Shown piece after piece: positions 25,944 to 35,154 of a DNA stretch of 64,000 nucleotides; position 1 is the stretch's first letter, and every line of letters starts with the position of its first letter. Under the pieces are notes generated by a model. That model was not told the DNA's origin. It saw only the letters and a list, made by a program, of their open reading frames with translations, and made no database searches. Source of the DNA: Candidatus Melainabacteria bacterium (GTDB taxonomy: Bacteria > Cyanobacteriota > Vampirovibrionia > Obscuribacterales > Obscuribacteraceae); the NCBI GenBank assembly GCA_016716405.1, contig JADJWK010000003.1, positions 744,001-808,000 of the forward strand, written 5' to 3'. The position numbers and the translations under genes are program-made.

Positions 25944-27938
25944 ATGTCCCAGAATCTACTCATTGCAGCGTTGAGCGTTACGCTCATCACAGGCTGCCTG
26001 GAGCCGGTCCAGGCCAGCCAGTATTCGAACAGCCCGGTCATGGAAGCAGGCGATCAAGAAGCTCCAAGCGGCGCCATGGGACTGGTGGTCAACTGGAATC
26101 AGATGGGCCGCCTCATGGTCACCCAGGTGGTGCCGGGTGGTCCAGCAGCCGGAGCCGGTGTGGCTGTGGGAGACCTGCTCCTGGCCGTGGACGGCGAGAA
26201 TGTCCAGGGGCTGCCGGCAGATCAGGTATTCAGGCGGATCATCGGAGAAGCAGGAACCACCACGACCCTGTCTCTGCAGTCACCGACCCGGGGCAATTAT
26301 CAGGCGAAAATAACCAGAGTCTCCGCCGAGGAGCTCAAGAAATCAGCGTCTTTCAATACAGGCTGGCAACCTGCCGGTGCTGGCAACAACAACAACAACA
26401 ACAACAACAGCGGCACGGCATCCTGGAGCACATACGGCAGCGAAAAGGACGGCTACTCGCTGAGATATCCCGGCGGCTGGACCGTGAGTCAGGACAGCAA
26501 GACCGGCAGGCTCGAGATAAACAGCCCCGGCAAGAGCAGGCTCTCGATCTTCCCGTTTTTCCTGCCTGCAAGCTCAATCAATATAAACCAGGCTCAGGGG
26601 CTCTTCTCGGCAATGCTCAAGCAATACGGCTCGGGCACGAGCTGGAGCCAGCCGGCCATGGTGGCTGGTGCCCTGCGCGCCAGCTCCATGGCTGACAATG
26701 TCAACTCGGTGGCCGGGCTGGCTCTCTCTTCTATGAATGGTGGCACCGCCGGCCGTTTGATTATCTTCCATGTTCCCAATAACGATAATGCTCAGAGCGA
26801 GCTGGCTTCCCTTGCCGGGATTCTCCAGAGCTTCACCATAAGCGGTGGTGCCGCAAGTGCCGGTGCTGGCACCGCCACCGATACCGGTGACAGTGTTGGT
26901 GCCGATACCGGTTCGTCGAACCCTATGGCGCCAATCGAGTACACGAAATTCGTCGATCCCAAAGAAGGGGCTTTCTCCCTGGATGTGCCGGCGGGCTGGA
27001 GCGTGGAAGGCGGCATGGAAAGACCTATGTCGGTGGATCTGCGCCCCTGGGTCAAAGCGGTGGCGCCGGATCAGAAGATGATGATTTTCATCGGCGACGC
27101 TTCCATAAAGCCGCGTTATCTTCCGAGCAAGACTCTGAGCTGGACGGGTTTCCACCCGGGCTCAAATTACAGCCCCGGAAACGGGCTTCAGACCAGGGTC
27201 CTCTATTATCAAAAGGCCGATAAGTTTATCGAAGACTACGCCAGAAGCAGGCTCGCAAAGCAATGCGATACCTTCGAGCTCGAGACCATGAAGCATCTCC
27301 CTGACCTGGCCCTGGCTATCAACGGAACCGCCGGAGTGGTGGCATCGGACGCCGCCACGGCGAAATACAATTTCACTTCGAAGGGAGTGCAGGGAGTAGC
27401 CTATTTCCTCGCCGCCACCAAGGCAGGCAAAGAGATGTGGTGGGTTTCTCTCTGCTCCGGTCTGCTTGCCGACAGCAGTTGCGAGAAGCAGGCTCTGGAA
27501 GTTTTCACCCGCATGTATAAGTCCTGGGAGTTCAATCCTCAGTGGAACCAGGCGCAGGGCAGAGAGAATGTCCGTTTCGCCCAGAGCGCCATAGCCAGGG
27601 ACAGAGCCATCCGGGCGCAGTTGACCAGGGATTTCAACGCCCGCATGGCGGCCATGGACGCCAGGCACAACGCTTATATGGACCGGATGCGCTCCATGGA
27701 CGCATCCCACCAGCGTTATATGAACAGCATGCGCTCTTCGGACCGCGCCCACAGCGACTTCATCAACTATATCCGGGATGAGGACACCCTCGTTGATCCA
27801 GGCACCGGCACGCAATATCAGGTCGAGTTCGGTCCCAAATATCACTGGGTGAACAACACCGGCGACAGGGTCCTGAGCACCGATTCTGCCTGGAGCCCCG
27901 GGGTGGACTGGACCGAGCTGGTGGCGCCTCCTCGTTGA
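25944..27938 (+). CDS. PDZ lipoprotein with two repeated 'GW' domains
   Basis: The start follows AAGGAACG. A lipoprotein signal ends in LITGC (Cys 18). Residues about 45-135 form a PDZ domain (GLVVNWNQMGRLMVTQVVPG and VGDLLLAVDGENV). After an eight-Asn linker come two globular units: one starting at GYSLRYPGGWTV (about residue 170) and one at EGAFSLDVPAGWSVEGGMERP (about residue 335). The C-terminus is a long Met/Arg-rich helix and then DPGTGTQYQVEFGPKYHW. The last two thirds share order and motifs with the protein at 59457, which carries TPRs in place of PDZ. Likely an outer-surface or periplasmic binding protein; no active site is seen. Confidence 0.8.
   Translation: MSQNLLIAALSVTLITGCLEPVQASQYSNSPVMEAGDQEAPSGAMGLVVNWNQMGRLMVTQVVPGGPAAGAGVAVGDLLLAVDGENVQGLPADQVFRRIIGEAGTTTTLSLQSPTRGNYQAKITRVSAEELKKSASFNTGWQPAGAGNNNNNNNNSGTASWSTYGSEKDGYSLRYPGGWTVSQDSKTGRLEINSPGKSRLSIFPFFLPASSININQAQGLFSAMLKQYGSGTSWSQPAMVAGALRASSMADNVNSVAGLALSSMNGGTAGRLIIFHVPNNDNAQSELASLAGILQSFTISGGAASAGAGTATDTGDSVGADTGSSNPMAPIEYTKFVDPKEGAFSLDVPAGWSVEGGMERPMSVDLRPWVKAVAPDQKMMIFIGDASIKPRYLPSKTLSWTGFHPGSNYSPGNGLQTRVLYYQKADKFIEDYARSRLAKQCDTFELETMKHLPDLALAINGTAGVVASDAATAKYNFTSKGVQGVAYFLAATKAGKEMWWVSLCSGLLADSSCEKQALEVFTRMYKSWEFNPQWNQAQGRENVRFAQSAIARDRAIRAQLTRDFNARMAAMDARHNAYMDRMRSMDASHQRYMNSMRSSDRAHSDFINYIRDEDTLVDPGTGTQYQVEFGPKYHWVNNTGDRVLSTDSAWSPGVDWTELVAPPR
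26385..26408 (+). repeat. (AAC)8 microsatellite, poly-Asn linker
   Basis: Eight identical AAC codons code for eight Asn between the PDZ domain and the first GW domain. Exact trinucleotide repeats of this kind can change length by slippage without breaking the frame. Confidence 0.95.
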
Positions 27939-27961
27939 TCGCTAATTAAAAACCCGCCAGG

Positions 27962-28507
27962 TCACGGTCTGGGAAAGCAGACCCCGATCGGGCCCAGGGA
28001 GCCGCCCTGGTGGCTGACATTGACATGAACAGATAGCTCCGGTCTATCCACGCCCTCGGCAGCGGCGACATTGCGAGCCAGAAGGCCTATGAGCGGATAG
28101 ATCCGGATCTCGCCGGTGGCACCGAGGCGCTTGTTCACCGCATCGACGAAAGACATGAGAGCCGCCCGGGCCTTTTTGCGCTTTGGTCCGCCATCACGAT
28201 ACTCGTCGAGCAAGCAGGTCCTTACCCGATACCACATCTCGGGGTTTGTATGCAGTTGTTTGACCGCAGCGATACAGGCTTGAATCCGCTCGTGCCTGGG
28301 ATCGAGCCCGGTGATCTCGAAATCGATCTCGCAGGGGATTTCGGAAAAACCGTCAAGATTGGCTTCGGCCCCGCCATATCGGGTCTTTTCTATAGACTTC
28401 CAGTCGACCCCGCGCTCGAATAGGGGATGCCGCCTTCCCCGAAATGCGCCGGAGTCACCGCCGTCTTTCTTTTTCTCGCTGGTTCCGTCGAACTTAGACA
28501 TGGGCAC
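27962..28507 (-). CDS. Hypothetical soluble protein
   Basis: A 181-residue protein; the second ATG (third codon) is an alternative start. The N-terminus is polar and Lys/Gly/Asp-rich, without a signal peptide. The rest is a mixed alpha/beta domain with segments such as MWYRVRTCLLDEYRDGG and ELSVHVNVSHQGG. No family is recognised. It converges with the PDZ lipoprotein gene, leaving 23 bp. Confidence 0.55.
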   Translation of the reverse strand: MPMSKFDGTSEKKKDGGDSGAFRGRRHPLFERGVDWKSIEKTRYGGAEANLDGFSEIPCEIDFEITGLDPRHERIQACIAAVKQLHTNPEMWYRVRTCLLDEYRDGGPKRKKARAALMSFVDAVNKRLGATGEIRIYPLIGLLARNVAAAEGVDRPELSVHVNVSHQGGSLGPIGVCFPRP

Positions 28508-28761
28508 CGGATGCCGAATTGCTGGCTCATAGCCAATGTACCCACAAACCAGGAAAGAATTTCCGGATCGGCTGCCGTCTGGACGAGATCATCGTCAGGG
28601 CCGCCGATACCGACACCGGCACAAGATATGCCCGGGTCTGCCAGGTCAGAGAGGACTTCGGATCTTCAGAAAAGATGAAGTTCGAGGCGGTTGTCAAGAA
28701 GCGCCCTTAGAATGACCTGGAGGTCATGCCTCAGCAGAACGTCAATATGAGGAGAACGACC
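28508..28761. other. Intergenic region, no confident gene
   Basis: About 250 bp between divergent genes. One plus-strand frame (28519-28710, starting TTG) encodes a plausible-looking peptide ending in EAVVKKRP, but it has no ribosome site and no recognisable family, so I do not call it a gene. The region must hold promoters for both flanking genes. Confidence 0.4.
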
Positions 28762-29049
28762 ATGCAATTTCCCGGAGAAACACATCTGATGGGGATGGCA
28801 GCACTATTGTTCGCGAGCGGCCTGATCTTGTTCCGGTGCTGCACGCAGGCCTGGTGTTGCGAGTCGTCTACCCCCTGCAAGACACCCTCCAGTCCGGCGA
28901 ACACCACCCTGGACTTCGCCCATGCAGGTATCTTCGCGCTTGGGATGATGCTGGCCGGTATGGTGACCTTTGCAGGAGCATTCCTGGGCTGGGATTATGG
29001 CGAGATCTGTACCATCATCGCCAATATCTTCCCCTGGTGCGGCGTTTGA
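28762..29049 (+). CDS. Small Cys-rich two-helix membrane protein
   Basis: A 95-residue protein. I chose ATG 28762 because AGGAG lies 7 nt upstream. Two membrane helices (about residues 10-28 and 55-78) flank a Cys-rich loop with CCTQAWCC and a further Cys pair, and Cys residues recur near the C-terminus. No family recognised. It lies 42 bp before the pseudokinase gene in the same direction. Confidence 0.55.
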   Translation: MQFPGETHLMGMAALLFASGLILFRCCTQAWCCESSTPCKTPSSPANTTLDFAHAGIFALGMMLAGMVTFAGAFLGWDYGEICTIIANIFPWCGV

Positions 29050-29091
29050 AGATTGGTTTGCCCCTTGTCTCAAATGGGGTAGAAAGACACT

Positions 29092-30138
29092 ATGTTCGAT
29101 CCTTATGAGCAACTCGACCTGAACAACGAGGCCTGCGCGCCGCCGCATCTCAACCAGCGCATCGCCGGAAAATATCTGGTTCAGAAGATGGTGGGCTCGG
29201 GCTCCTCGGCCCGGGTCTACTCGGCGAAAGTCTTCCCCGGCGACCAGATGGTGGCGGTAAAAGTCCTGCGAGCCCGCAGCAGCACCAACACAGGCAAAGA
29301 GATGCTTGCCCAGGAAGGTCTGTCCCTGATGCAGGTCAATCACCCTTGCTTCGTCAAGGCGCACGATTTCGGCGAGACCGAAGACGGCGAGCCGTTTCTG
29401 GTCATGGATCTTCTTGACGGTTATACACTGAAAGCGATCCTCCGCTACTTCCATACGATACCGCTGGATAAAGTGCTGGATCTCTCCCTGCAGCTCCTGG
29501 ACGCCCTGGATCATCTGCACTGCCGCGGGATCGTGCATGCCAGCTTCAAACCATCGGATATCATGGTCCTCGACGGCGAGCGCTGCTCGAAGATGAAGCT
29601 GATTGATCTTGATTCGGTGATTCATCCGGCAGCGCCTCACCTTCACTCTCAGGCAGTGCTTGGGGAAGGAGCCACATTTCACTATATGAGCCCGGAGCAG
29701 GCCCGGGACCAGAAAGTGGACAAGCGTGCCGATGTATTCAGCTTCGGCATCGTGCTCTACGAGATGGTGGCAGGGCGCATGCCTTTTGACGGCAACTCGG
29801 TTATAGAAGTATTCAACAACAAGATTGCCAACAAGATGGTGCCTCTATCCGAATCCCGCCCGGACCTCGCGGGCGGCGAGCTCGAGCGCGTCTTGAGGAA
29901 ATGCCTGCAGGCGAATCCGGCCAATCGTTATCAGGATCTGCTGCAGCTCCAGAACGACATACAGGACTTGCGTTTCCAGACGCCCACAACCGAAGAGCAC
30001 CAGGTCGACACCAAGTGCTGGAAGACCTTGCCCCGGAGCGCTTATGCCGACAAAGTCAAGCCCGAGAAAAAGACCTGGATCGACGGGATCAAAAGACTGA
30101 TCGGCAGAACAGACCGACCGGATCATCCGGGCGAATGA
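29092..30138 (+). CDS. Ser/Thr protein kinase-like pseudokinase
   Basis: The 348-residue protein has a full kinase fold: glycine loop VGSGSSARVYSAK, ATP-binding lysine in VAVKVL, activation-segment MSPEQARD, and the KRADVFSFGIVLYEM helix. However, the catalytic loop that should read HRDLKPxN is HASFKPSD, so the catalytic Asp is replaced by Ser and the metal-binding Asn by Asp. The DFG motif reads DLD. Family knowledge says such proteins bind partners or nucleotides but do not transfer phosphate efficiently. There is no membrane helix; the C-terminal 50 residues are basic. TPR and LRR genes follow in the same direction. Confidence 0.88.
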   Translation: MFDPYEQLDLNNEACAPPHLNQRIAGKYLVQKMVGSGSSARVYSAKVFPGDQMVAVKVLRARSSTNTGKEMLAQEGLSLMQVNHPCFVKAHDFGETEDGEPFLVMDLLDGYTLKAILRYFHTIPLDKVLDLSLQLLDALDHLHCRGIVHASFKPSDIMVLDGERCSKMKLIDLDSVIHPAAPHLHSQAVLGEGATFHYMSPEQARDQKVDKRADVFSFGIVLYEMVAGRMPFDGNSVIEVFNNKIANKMVPLSESRPDLAGGELERVLRKCLQANPANRYQDLLQLQNDIQDLRFQTPTTEEHQVDTKCWKTLPRSAYADKVKPEKKTWIDGIKRLIGRTDRPDHPGE

Positions 30139-30218
30139 CGAAGTACCCTGCACAATTTTGAGACAATATTGCTTTGTGGGATGTGAGCGTTACAGTCGAG
30201 CGGAGGGAAGCTGTCACA

Positions 30219-30998
30219 ATGGCCTCTGAAAGAGCAATTCATGCGCGGGAATCCGACGACAAGGAATTCGTCAAGTGGCGCAGCCGTTTCCAGGTCGCTA
30301 CATCGGCTTTCGAGATGGGCGAGCTCAAAGAGGCCAGGACACTCCTGTTCCGGCTGCTCGAAGTAGCCAAGAAGCTTGATGACAACGATTTTACTTTGCC
30401 GGCAAGCCAGATCGGCATCGCCATTGTGGCCATGGAGCAGGGCAAGCTCGAGGAGTCGAAAGAGTATTTCGACCAGGGACTGAGCGCACTGTCCGCAAGC
30501 GCCGACCCATCGTGCCAGGAGCTCTATGCGGCGGCCCTGCGCTATCTAGCAATCTGGCACGAAAAGCAGGACCGGATCGAGGAAGCGGAGCGCATACTGC
30601 GAGACTCTATCGAGAGACTAAAGCGTCTCGGTAATGACGCAGCGGTGCAACTGGCTTATTCGATATGCGATCTATGTTTTGTGCTCATCAGGCAGGATCG
30701 CGTGGACGAAGCCGAAAAACTCATCGAGTCGGCCCTCGAGATTTTGAAAGTGACAGTCGGCAAAGACGATCCCAAATACGACTGGGCGAAGATGCTATAC
30801 AAAGCCTGCCTGCAGGAGGACGCAGAGCTCAAGGCAGACGCCATCGAGTTTCTGGCGCAACAACTCCAGTGGAAAGCGGGGCCCAATCATCCCAATCTGG
30901 TGCGAGCAGTCACCGCCTATGAGGCGGCTCTGCGCAAGCGAGGCATGAGCGATCGGATCGAGACTGCCCGGGAGCGTTTCACCTCGATTCTCAAATAA
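30219..30998 (+). CDS. TPR protein (cytoplasmic)
   Basis: I chose ATG 30219 because GGAGGGAAG lies upstream; an earlier GTG-type start has no ribosome site. The 259-residue protein is all-helical with at least five tetratricopeptide-like repeats (FEMGELKEARTLLFRLLEVA, MEQGKLEESKEYFDQGL, DRIEEAERILRDSIERLKRL, DRVDEAEKLIESALEILKV). It lacks a signal peptide, unlike most TPR proteins in this window. Its position 80 bp behind the pseudokinase suggests a scaffold partner, by context only. Confidence 0.8.
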   Translation: MASERAIHARESDDKEFVKWRSRFQVATSAFEMGELKEARTLLFRLLEVAKKLDDNDFTLPASQIGIAIVAMEQGKLEESKEYFDQGLSALSASADPSCQELYAAALRYLAIWHEKQDRIEEAERILRDSIERLKRLGNDAAVQLAYSICDLCFVLIRQDRVDEAEKLIESALEILKVTVGKDDPKYDWAKMLYKACLQEDAELKADAIEFLAQQLQWKAGPNHPNLVRAVTAYEAALRKRGMSDRIETARERFTSILK

Positions 30999-31030
30999 GA
31001 GCCTGATGGCAATCAGGTCTCGGGTAGGTC

Positions 31031-31801
31031 ATGACCACCATCCAGGGCAACAAGAAACAAATCACCCTTTTTGCCGCGATCGTTATTGCGCTGGTCACCT
31101 CGGCCATTGCCGCTATGCTTCCTCTCTTTCGCACGGAGAACGCTCGATCGGTGGACGCCAGCTACGCCTACCTGGAGAAAGGTGAGCATAGAGACAGCCT
31201 CCTTCCTTACGACCTCTCTGCCGCCATAGTCCCGGAGAAAGACGGCTGGGTAGCGAACGGACCGGTGACAACCATGCAGCTCGAGGAGTTTGTCCGGGAG
31301 CACAAACCGGTCGGCCAGCTGAAGCTGAGAAATTCCGATATCAATGCAGAGCATCTCTCGAGCCTGGCCGGCTGCGGACTCACTTACCTTGGCATCTATA
31401 ACAACGATCTTGGCCCTGATGAGCTTGCCGCCATCTCCAGAATCGATAGTCTCAAGTCAATTCTGCTCGAGGACAATAATCTCACCGATTCGGAGCTTCT
31501 TCATCTTACCGGACCGGCAGGAGTCGAATCTCTCGAGCTGAACCAGAATCAGGCCGGAGACCGATTCATCGAGCATCTGCCCGCGACATTTCCGAACCTG
31601 TCCTTTCTCGATCTCTCGAGAACCGGAGTCCACGGGAAAAGTCTCGTCAAACTAGCGGGCATGTCCCGGCTTCGTGAGTTGAGACTCTTCGCCTGCCGGG
31701 AAGTCGGCATAAATGACCTGAAAGCGCTAAAGAAGCTCCTTCCATCCACCAAAATCAAGTGCGGCGCCTGGGAAGAGCGATTCCAGGACCGCTCTCAATA
31801 A
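31031..31801 (+). CDS. Membrane-anchored leucine-rich repeat protein
   Basis: The 256-residue protein has an N-terminal membrane helix (about residues 11-32) and an external domain. From about residue 95 the sequence has repeated L-x-L/I-x-N units (LTYLGIYNNDL, LKSILLEDNNL, VESLELNQNQ, LSFLDLSRTGV, LRELRLFACREV), about six leucine-rich repeats of 22-25 residues. The arrangement resembles the LRR half of the kinase at 5853, here without the kinase. The 3' end overlaps the convergent gene by 7 bp. Confidence 0.8.
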   Translation: MTTIQGNKKQITLFAAIVIALVTSAIAAMLPLFRTENARSVDASYAYLEKGEHRDSLLPYDLSAAIVPEKDGWVANGPVTTMQLEEFVREHKPVGQLKLRNSDINAEHLSSLAGCGLTYLGIYNNDLGPDELAAISRIDSLKSILLEDNNLTDSELLHLTGPAGVESLELNQNQAGDRFIEHLPATFPNLSFLDLSRTGVHGKSLVKLAGMSRLRELRLFACREVGINDLKALKKLLPSTKIKCGAWEERFQDRSQ

Positions 31802-32829
31802 CGGAGCAGCATCACCTGGCCGCCCCACTTCTCGAGACCGCCGCTCAAGAACTCGACTCTGCCGTGTCTGGACAGGGTCTCTCTGGCTGTGTCATGCAGA
31901 GGAGTGAACTCCACCAGCCCGGTCATTTCCCAGGAAGGATATTGAAGAAGCAGAGCCTCGGCCCGCCCTTCCCTGGCGCCAGCGAGCATCTCGTCTATCT
32001 GGCTGGCGATTCTATGCGCGCCGGCCGCGGTATTGCAGCTATCCAGGGCCTCTTTGCTCCTCCGCTGTCTTGAGAGTTCCATGATTCTTGCTCCGAGCTC
32101 CAGGAGATAACCACCACCGGTGGCATGCTGAACCTCATCGATCAGGGCGACGGCATGAATCGATGACTTTCTCAAGTCCTCTTCTGTTGCGCCGATAAGC
32201 GAGAGCCCGGCGATTGCCGCAGGCGAATCCAGGGAAGTGCAAACGGCAGCCATCGCATCGAGGATTTCCTGAATCGACTTACCAGAATGCTCGCCTTTGT
32301 TCGTCTTTCCGTCTTTATCGGCATGCAGCGTATCGCGATGCTTGAAGGCGCGTTCCAGACTCTCGAGAGCAGGTGACGGGGCGAGAAGCTCCAGATGCTC
32401 TCCGCGGCCTCTGAAGACCTGCAGGTTGCGAGGCTCCATGTGAAAGAGGACGTATGGGCTCGACTCTTGATGAGCATAGAGGGTCTCGAGACACGAGAAG
32501 AACTCGCCCCGGTATTGCCGCTCGGGCATAAAGGTGTAGAAGAGCCGACTCTCGGCATAGTCAGGGGAGACATAGATTCCGACCGATCTGGCGCCGGTGC
32601 TCAGGTCGAGCTGATCGATCTCATGATCGGCTTTTTTCAATAGATTCTCGGTCAGTGCCGAGTCCAGACCGGCTTCTTTGATCACCTCATGGCATTTGCT
32701 CCGCATGTGGCCTGCGTCAGGAAGCTGTTTTTCCGAGCCGGAGTGGACTCTGAAGAAAAACGAGAACGCCGGGGCTTTCTGCTCTTCGGTCAGAAATGAA
32801 AGGTCTTTGGAAATTGCTGCTACGGTCAT
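31795..32829 (-). CDS. baeRF-like (bacterial archaeo-eukaryotic release factor fold) protein
   Basis: A 344-residue protein. ATG 32829 follows AGGGGAAAACG; an upstream in-frame extension lacks support. The segment VGIYVSPDYAESRLF, followed by a central region on an eRF1-like plan and by the C-terminal HRIASQIDEMLAGAREGRAE and FLSGGLEKWGG, fits the baeRF families, which are linked to ribosome rescue or stress. The typical GGQ-like loop of true release factors is not obvious. The assignment is from overall pattern and needs a profile search. Confidence 0.5.
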   Translation of the reverse strand: MTVAAISKDLSFLTEEQKAPAFSFFFRVHSGSEKQLPDAGHMRSKCHEVIKEAGLDSALTENLLKKADHEIDQLDLSTGARSVGIYVSPDYAESRLFYTFMPERQYRGEFFSCLETLYAHQESSPYVLFHMEPRNLQVFRGRGEHLELLAPSPALESLERAFKHRDTLHADKDGKTNKGEHSGKSIQEILDAMAAVCTSLDSPAAIAGLSLIGATEEDLRKSSIHAVALIDEVQHATGGGYLLELGARIMELSRQRRSKEALDSCNTAAGAHRIASQIDEMLAGAREGRAEALLLQYPSWEMTGLVEFTPLHDTARETLSRHGRVEFLSGGLEKWGGQVMLLRY

Positions 32830-32965
32830 CGTTTTCCCCTGATTGTCGGTTCTGGACACTGGCGATGAGTCTACTATCCTTGTAGAGCCATTCAATCAGC
32901 CGGATTGGGTAATATGACCGATGTCGCGACAATCATCCTTACGGCTGATTATCCAGCACCTCCGC

Positions 32966-33718
32966 CTATCTCTGACCGGGACCGAAAATTCCCTTCTTGT
33001 CCGCTGAATCGAGCCATGACGCAATTTTCAGTCGAATCCTGTTATTGCTATTCATATAGCCTGGAAGGATAGAATTTCCGATTCCGCTGGTTCTCGAGAA
33101 GTCGTAGTACCTTTCCATGGACTCGAATTGCAATAAGCCGATCGCCCTGTAGCCCGGGTTGTACTTGGTGGCGAAATGGTTGCCGGAGAGATTCTCAAAA
33201 TCCGAATGCAGCAGATCCGCGAACTTGCGTGTGCTTTCATCCAGAGCGCTATTGTCCGCTCCGGTCTTGAGCTCGGGCTTCGACAGGACACCATCGCCAT
33301 TCTCATCGAGAGCCGGAAGCGACGACTCGAAGCGCCTCTTCAGTTGGGCCAGTCGCTCGAGATTCTGGTGATAATCGCCACCGTATCTCAATTTGAATTG
33401 CTCCAGGTCTCTGGCGGATATGTTCAAGTCAGTAAAAGTCTCATCATCATTGAGAGTAGCGATGTCCGAACGGGCATTCCGGAGAAACTTGATCATCGTA
33501 GCTTCCTGCTCGCTCTGCGGTTTGAAATCCGAGAGCTGGAACCACATGATCTTCGGGTTCTCGCCTCCTATGCCACTCTGAAGGCGATTGGCGGCGAAAT
33601 CGTATACTTCCTTTGCCGAAAGGTTGCTTTCAGCCAGCATCTTCTCCACCGCGTCCATATTCTGCTGTTGCGGAGCATTCTTCGCACCGATCCCGGCATC
33701 CGAACCCGACCTGTCCAT
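32966..33718 (-). CDS. Leaderless EF-hand-like protein
   Basis: The start is unusually clear: AAAGGAGG lies 7 nt before ATG 33718. The 250-residue protein begins with a polar, Gln/Asn-rich stretch, is mostly helical, and contains one EF-hand-like loop, LDENGDGVLSKPEL (about residue 150), with Asp/Asn/Asp/Gly/Glu spaced as in a calcium loop. A single hand is visible. There is no signal peptide. A similar polar N-terminus is seen in the box-controlled proteins at 39-46 kb, but no GGTAA box lies upstream here. Confidence 0.65.
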   Translation of the reverse strand: MDRSGSDAGIGAKNAPQQQNMDAVEKMLAESNLSAKEVYDFAANRLQSGIGGENPKIMWFQLSDFKPQSEQEATMIKFLRNARSDIATLNDDETFTDLNISARDLEQFKLRYGGDYHQNLERLAQLKRRFESSLPALDENGDGVLSKPELKTGADNSALDESTRKFADLLHSDFENLSGNHFATKYNPGYRAIGLLQFESMERYYDFSRTSGIGNSILPGYMNSNNRIRLKIASWLDSADKKGIFGPGQR

Positions 33719-33838
33719 GAGCGGACCTCCTTTGGTCACCTTCTGCGACCAGGATACCCGGAGCCGGGTTACCGCATCGTGACACGGCTTTCGTAGATCT
33801 ACGAAGCGCGAGAATACCACTGTCTATGAGCCAATCAC

Positions 33839-35018
33839 CTAGTGACTCTTCGCCTTCTCTGCCAGCTCGTTATAGGCAGGCAACCAGTCGGGCGCCTGAG
33901 TCCTGACCATTTTGAGCACGGCGGTCGAGGGCTGTCTTGAAGATTTGCAGCGCCCCGGCGGTATCACCGGCGATGTCCGTCATTCGAGCCATGGTCACCA
34001 GGTGTCGCTCGTTCACCTCGGTATTCTTCAAGACTCTGTCCTTCAGAGCTTTGAACTCATCGAGCTTGCCCTGCCTTATGAGCGCATAGGCAAGGGTCAA
34101 CTGCATGTCGGGTGCCGCCGGTGAATCATCAGTGCTGGTGTCGGTAAGAGATCCGAGGCTGGCAATGGCGGCTTCGATGAATTTCTCGCCTTTATCGAAA
34201 TGACGCGAGCTGTTCGCCACCAGAGCCAGCTGATAGAGCGCGATGGCTGGTCGAGCATCGGCCACCGGCATGCAGCGAGCCTTTTCAGCGAGTTCCTGCA
34301 GAGTCGCACCGAGCTCATCGAGCTTAGCCGGACCCGGCATTTTATCTTCGCCCGCCGGAGCGCTATCTTCTGCCAGAGAAGCCAGGGGGTCGCCATAGCG
34401 GAGCTGTTCGCCATCTGCTATCGATCGCAAACCGGCTACCGGACCGAGGGCCTCTTTCATGCTCTTGCAGTAGGCCGCGAGCTTGGCAGGATAGTCCCGG
34501 GGTACGGTGTTGTCTATGAGGGAGTCGATGATCGCCCTGGTGTCTCCGGGGTCCTTTTCAACGAGACGGGAGAGGACTCTGCCGAACCATTCTTTCATCA
34601 TCCTCGGGCTATCGGCATAGAGCCCGGCTGGATCCGATTCGTAGCCGGCAGCCATGGGCAGCTCGAGTTGCATAGCAAGCAAAAGCTGCCTGACAAGCCG
34701 GGCGCTCTCATCGGGACGACCGGCTTTGATCTGGAATATGGCGAGATCAGCCATGGCGTCCCGGGAAGTCTGGCTCGAGCCTAGAAATCCCCCGCACTTA
34801 ACCCCGACCAGCCTGGTGGCTTGCTCGATGGCGGCGTCGACCTTACCGTCCCGGTAGCTCTTCTCGGCTTCTTCGAGCCGAGCCTTCAAACCGGACGGCG
34901 AATTCTCCGGCCCCGAAGAGGAAGGTGCTGTGGCTGCCTGAACAGCCGGAGGAAGCGCGCCAATCGATACCAGACAGCCAGCAATTGTGAGACAGCATTT
35001 CCAGTTGACTCCAGTCAT
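33839..35018 (-). CDS. Secreted TPR protein with apparent C-terminal frameshift
   Basis: ATG 35018 begins a signal peptide (about residues 1-28, ending in VQAA). The mature part is helical with tetratricopeptide pattern. As sequenced, the frame ends at 33870 with DSGARLVACL. Deleting one C near 33918-33927 gives a much better end, KMVRTQAPDWLPAYNELAEK, terminating in TAG at 33841-33839, which is a typical TPR cap. I therefore give 33839 as the likely original end and treat the current end as a single-base shift or sequence error. Confidence 0.7.
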
Positions 35019-35154
35019 ATTTGGATCAGCACCCAGCGAAGGAACCGACGGACAATGCCGGAGTATAGCAGAGCTTCGCGCCTTCAAGTAGTCTTCCGGG
35101 AGGCCTTCCGGGAGTCTTTCGAGAGCCGTCGGGGGAATACCCGAAAATCGGCGG

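Noticed and set aside
28519..28710. Plus-strand 63-codon frame
   Set aside because: No ribosome site, TTG start, no recognisable family; kept only as a note in the intergenic entry.
33760..33785. Possible fifth GGTAA box before the EF-hand-like gene
   Set aside because: The two half-sites are 15 bp apart rather than 11 and the second is GGTAT, so it does not match the other four.
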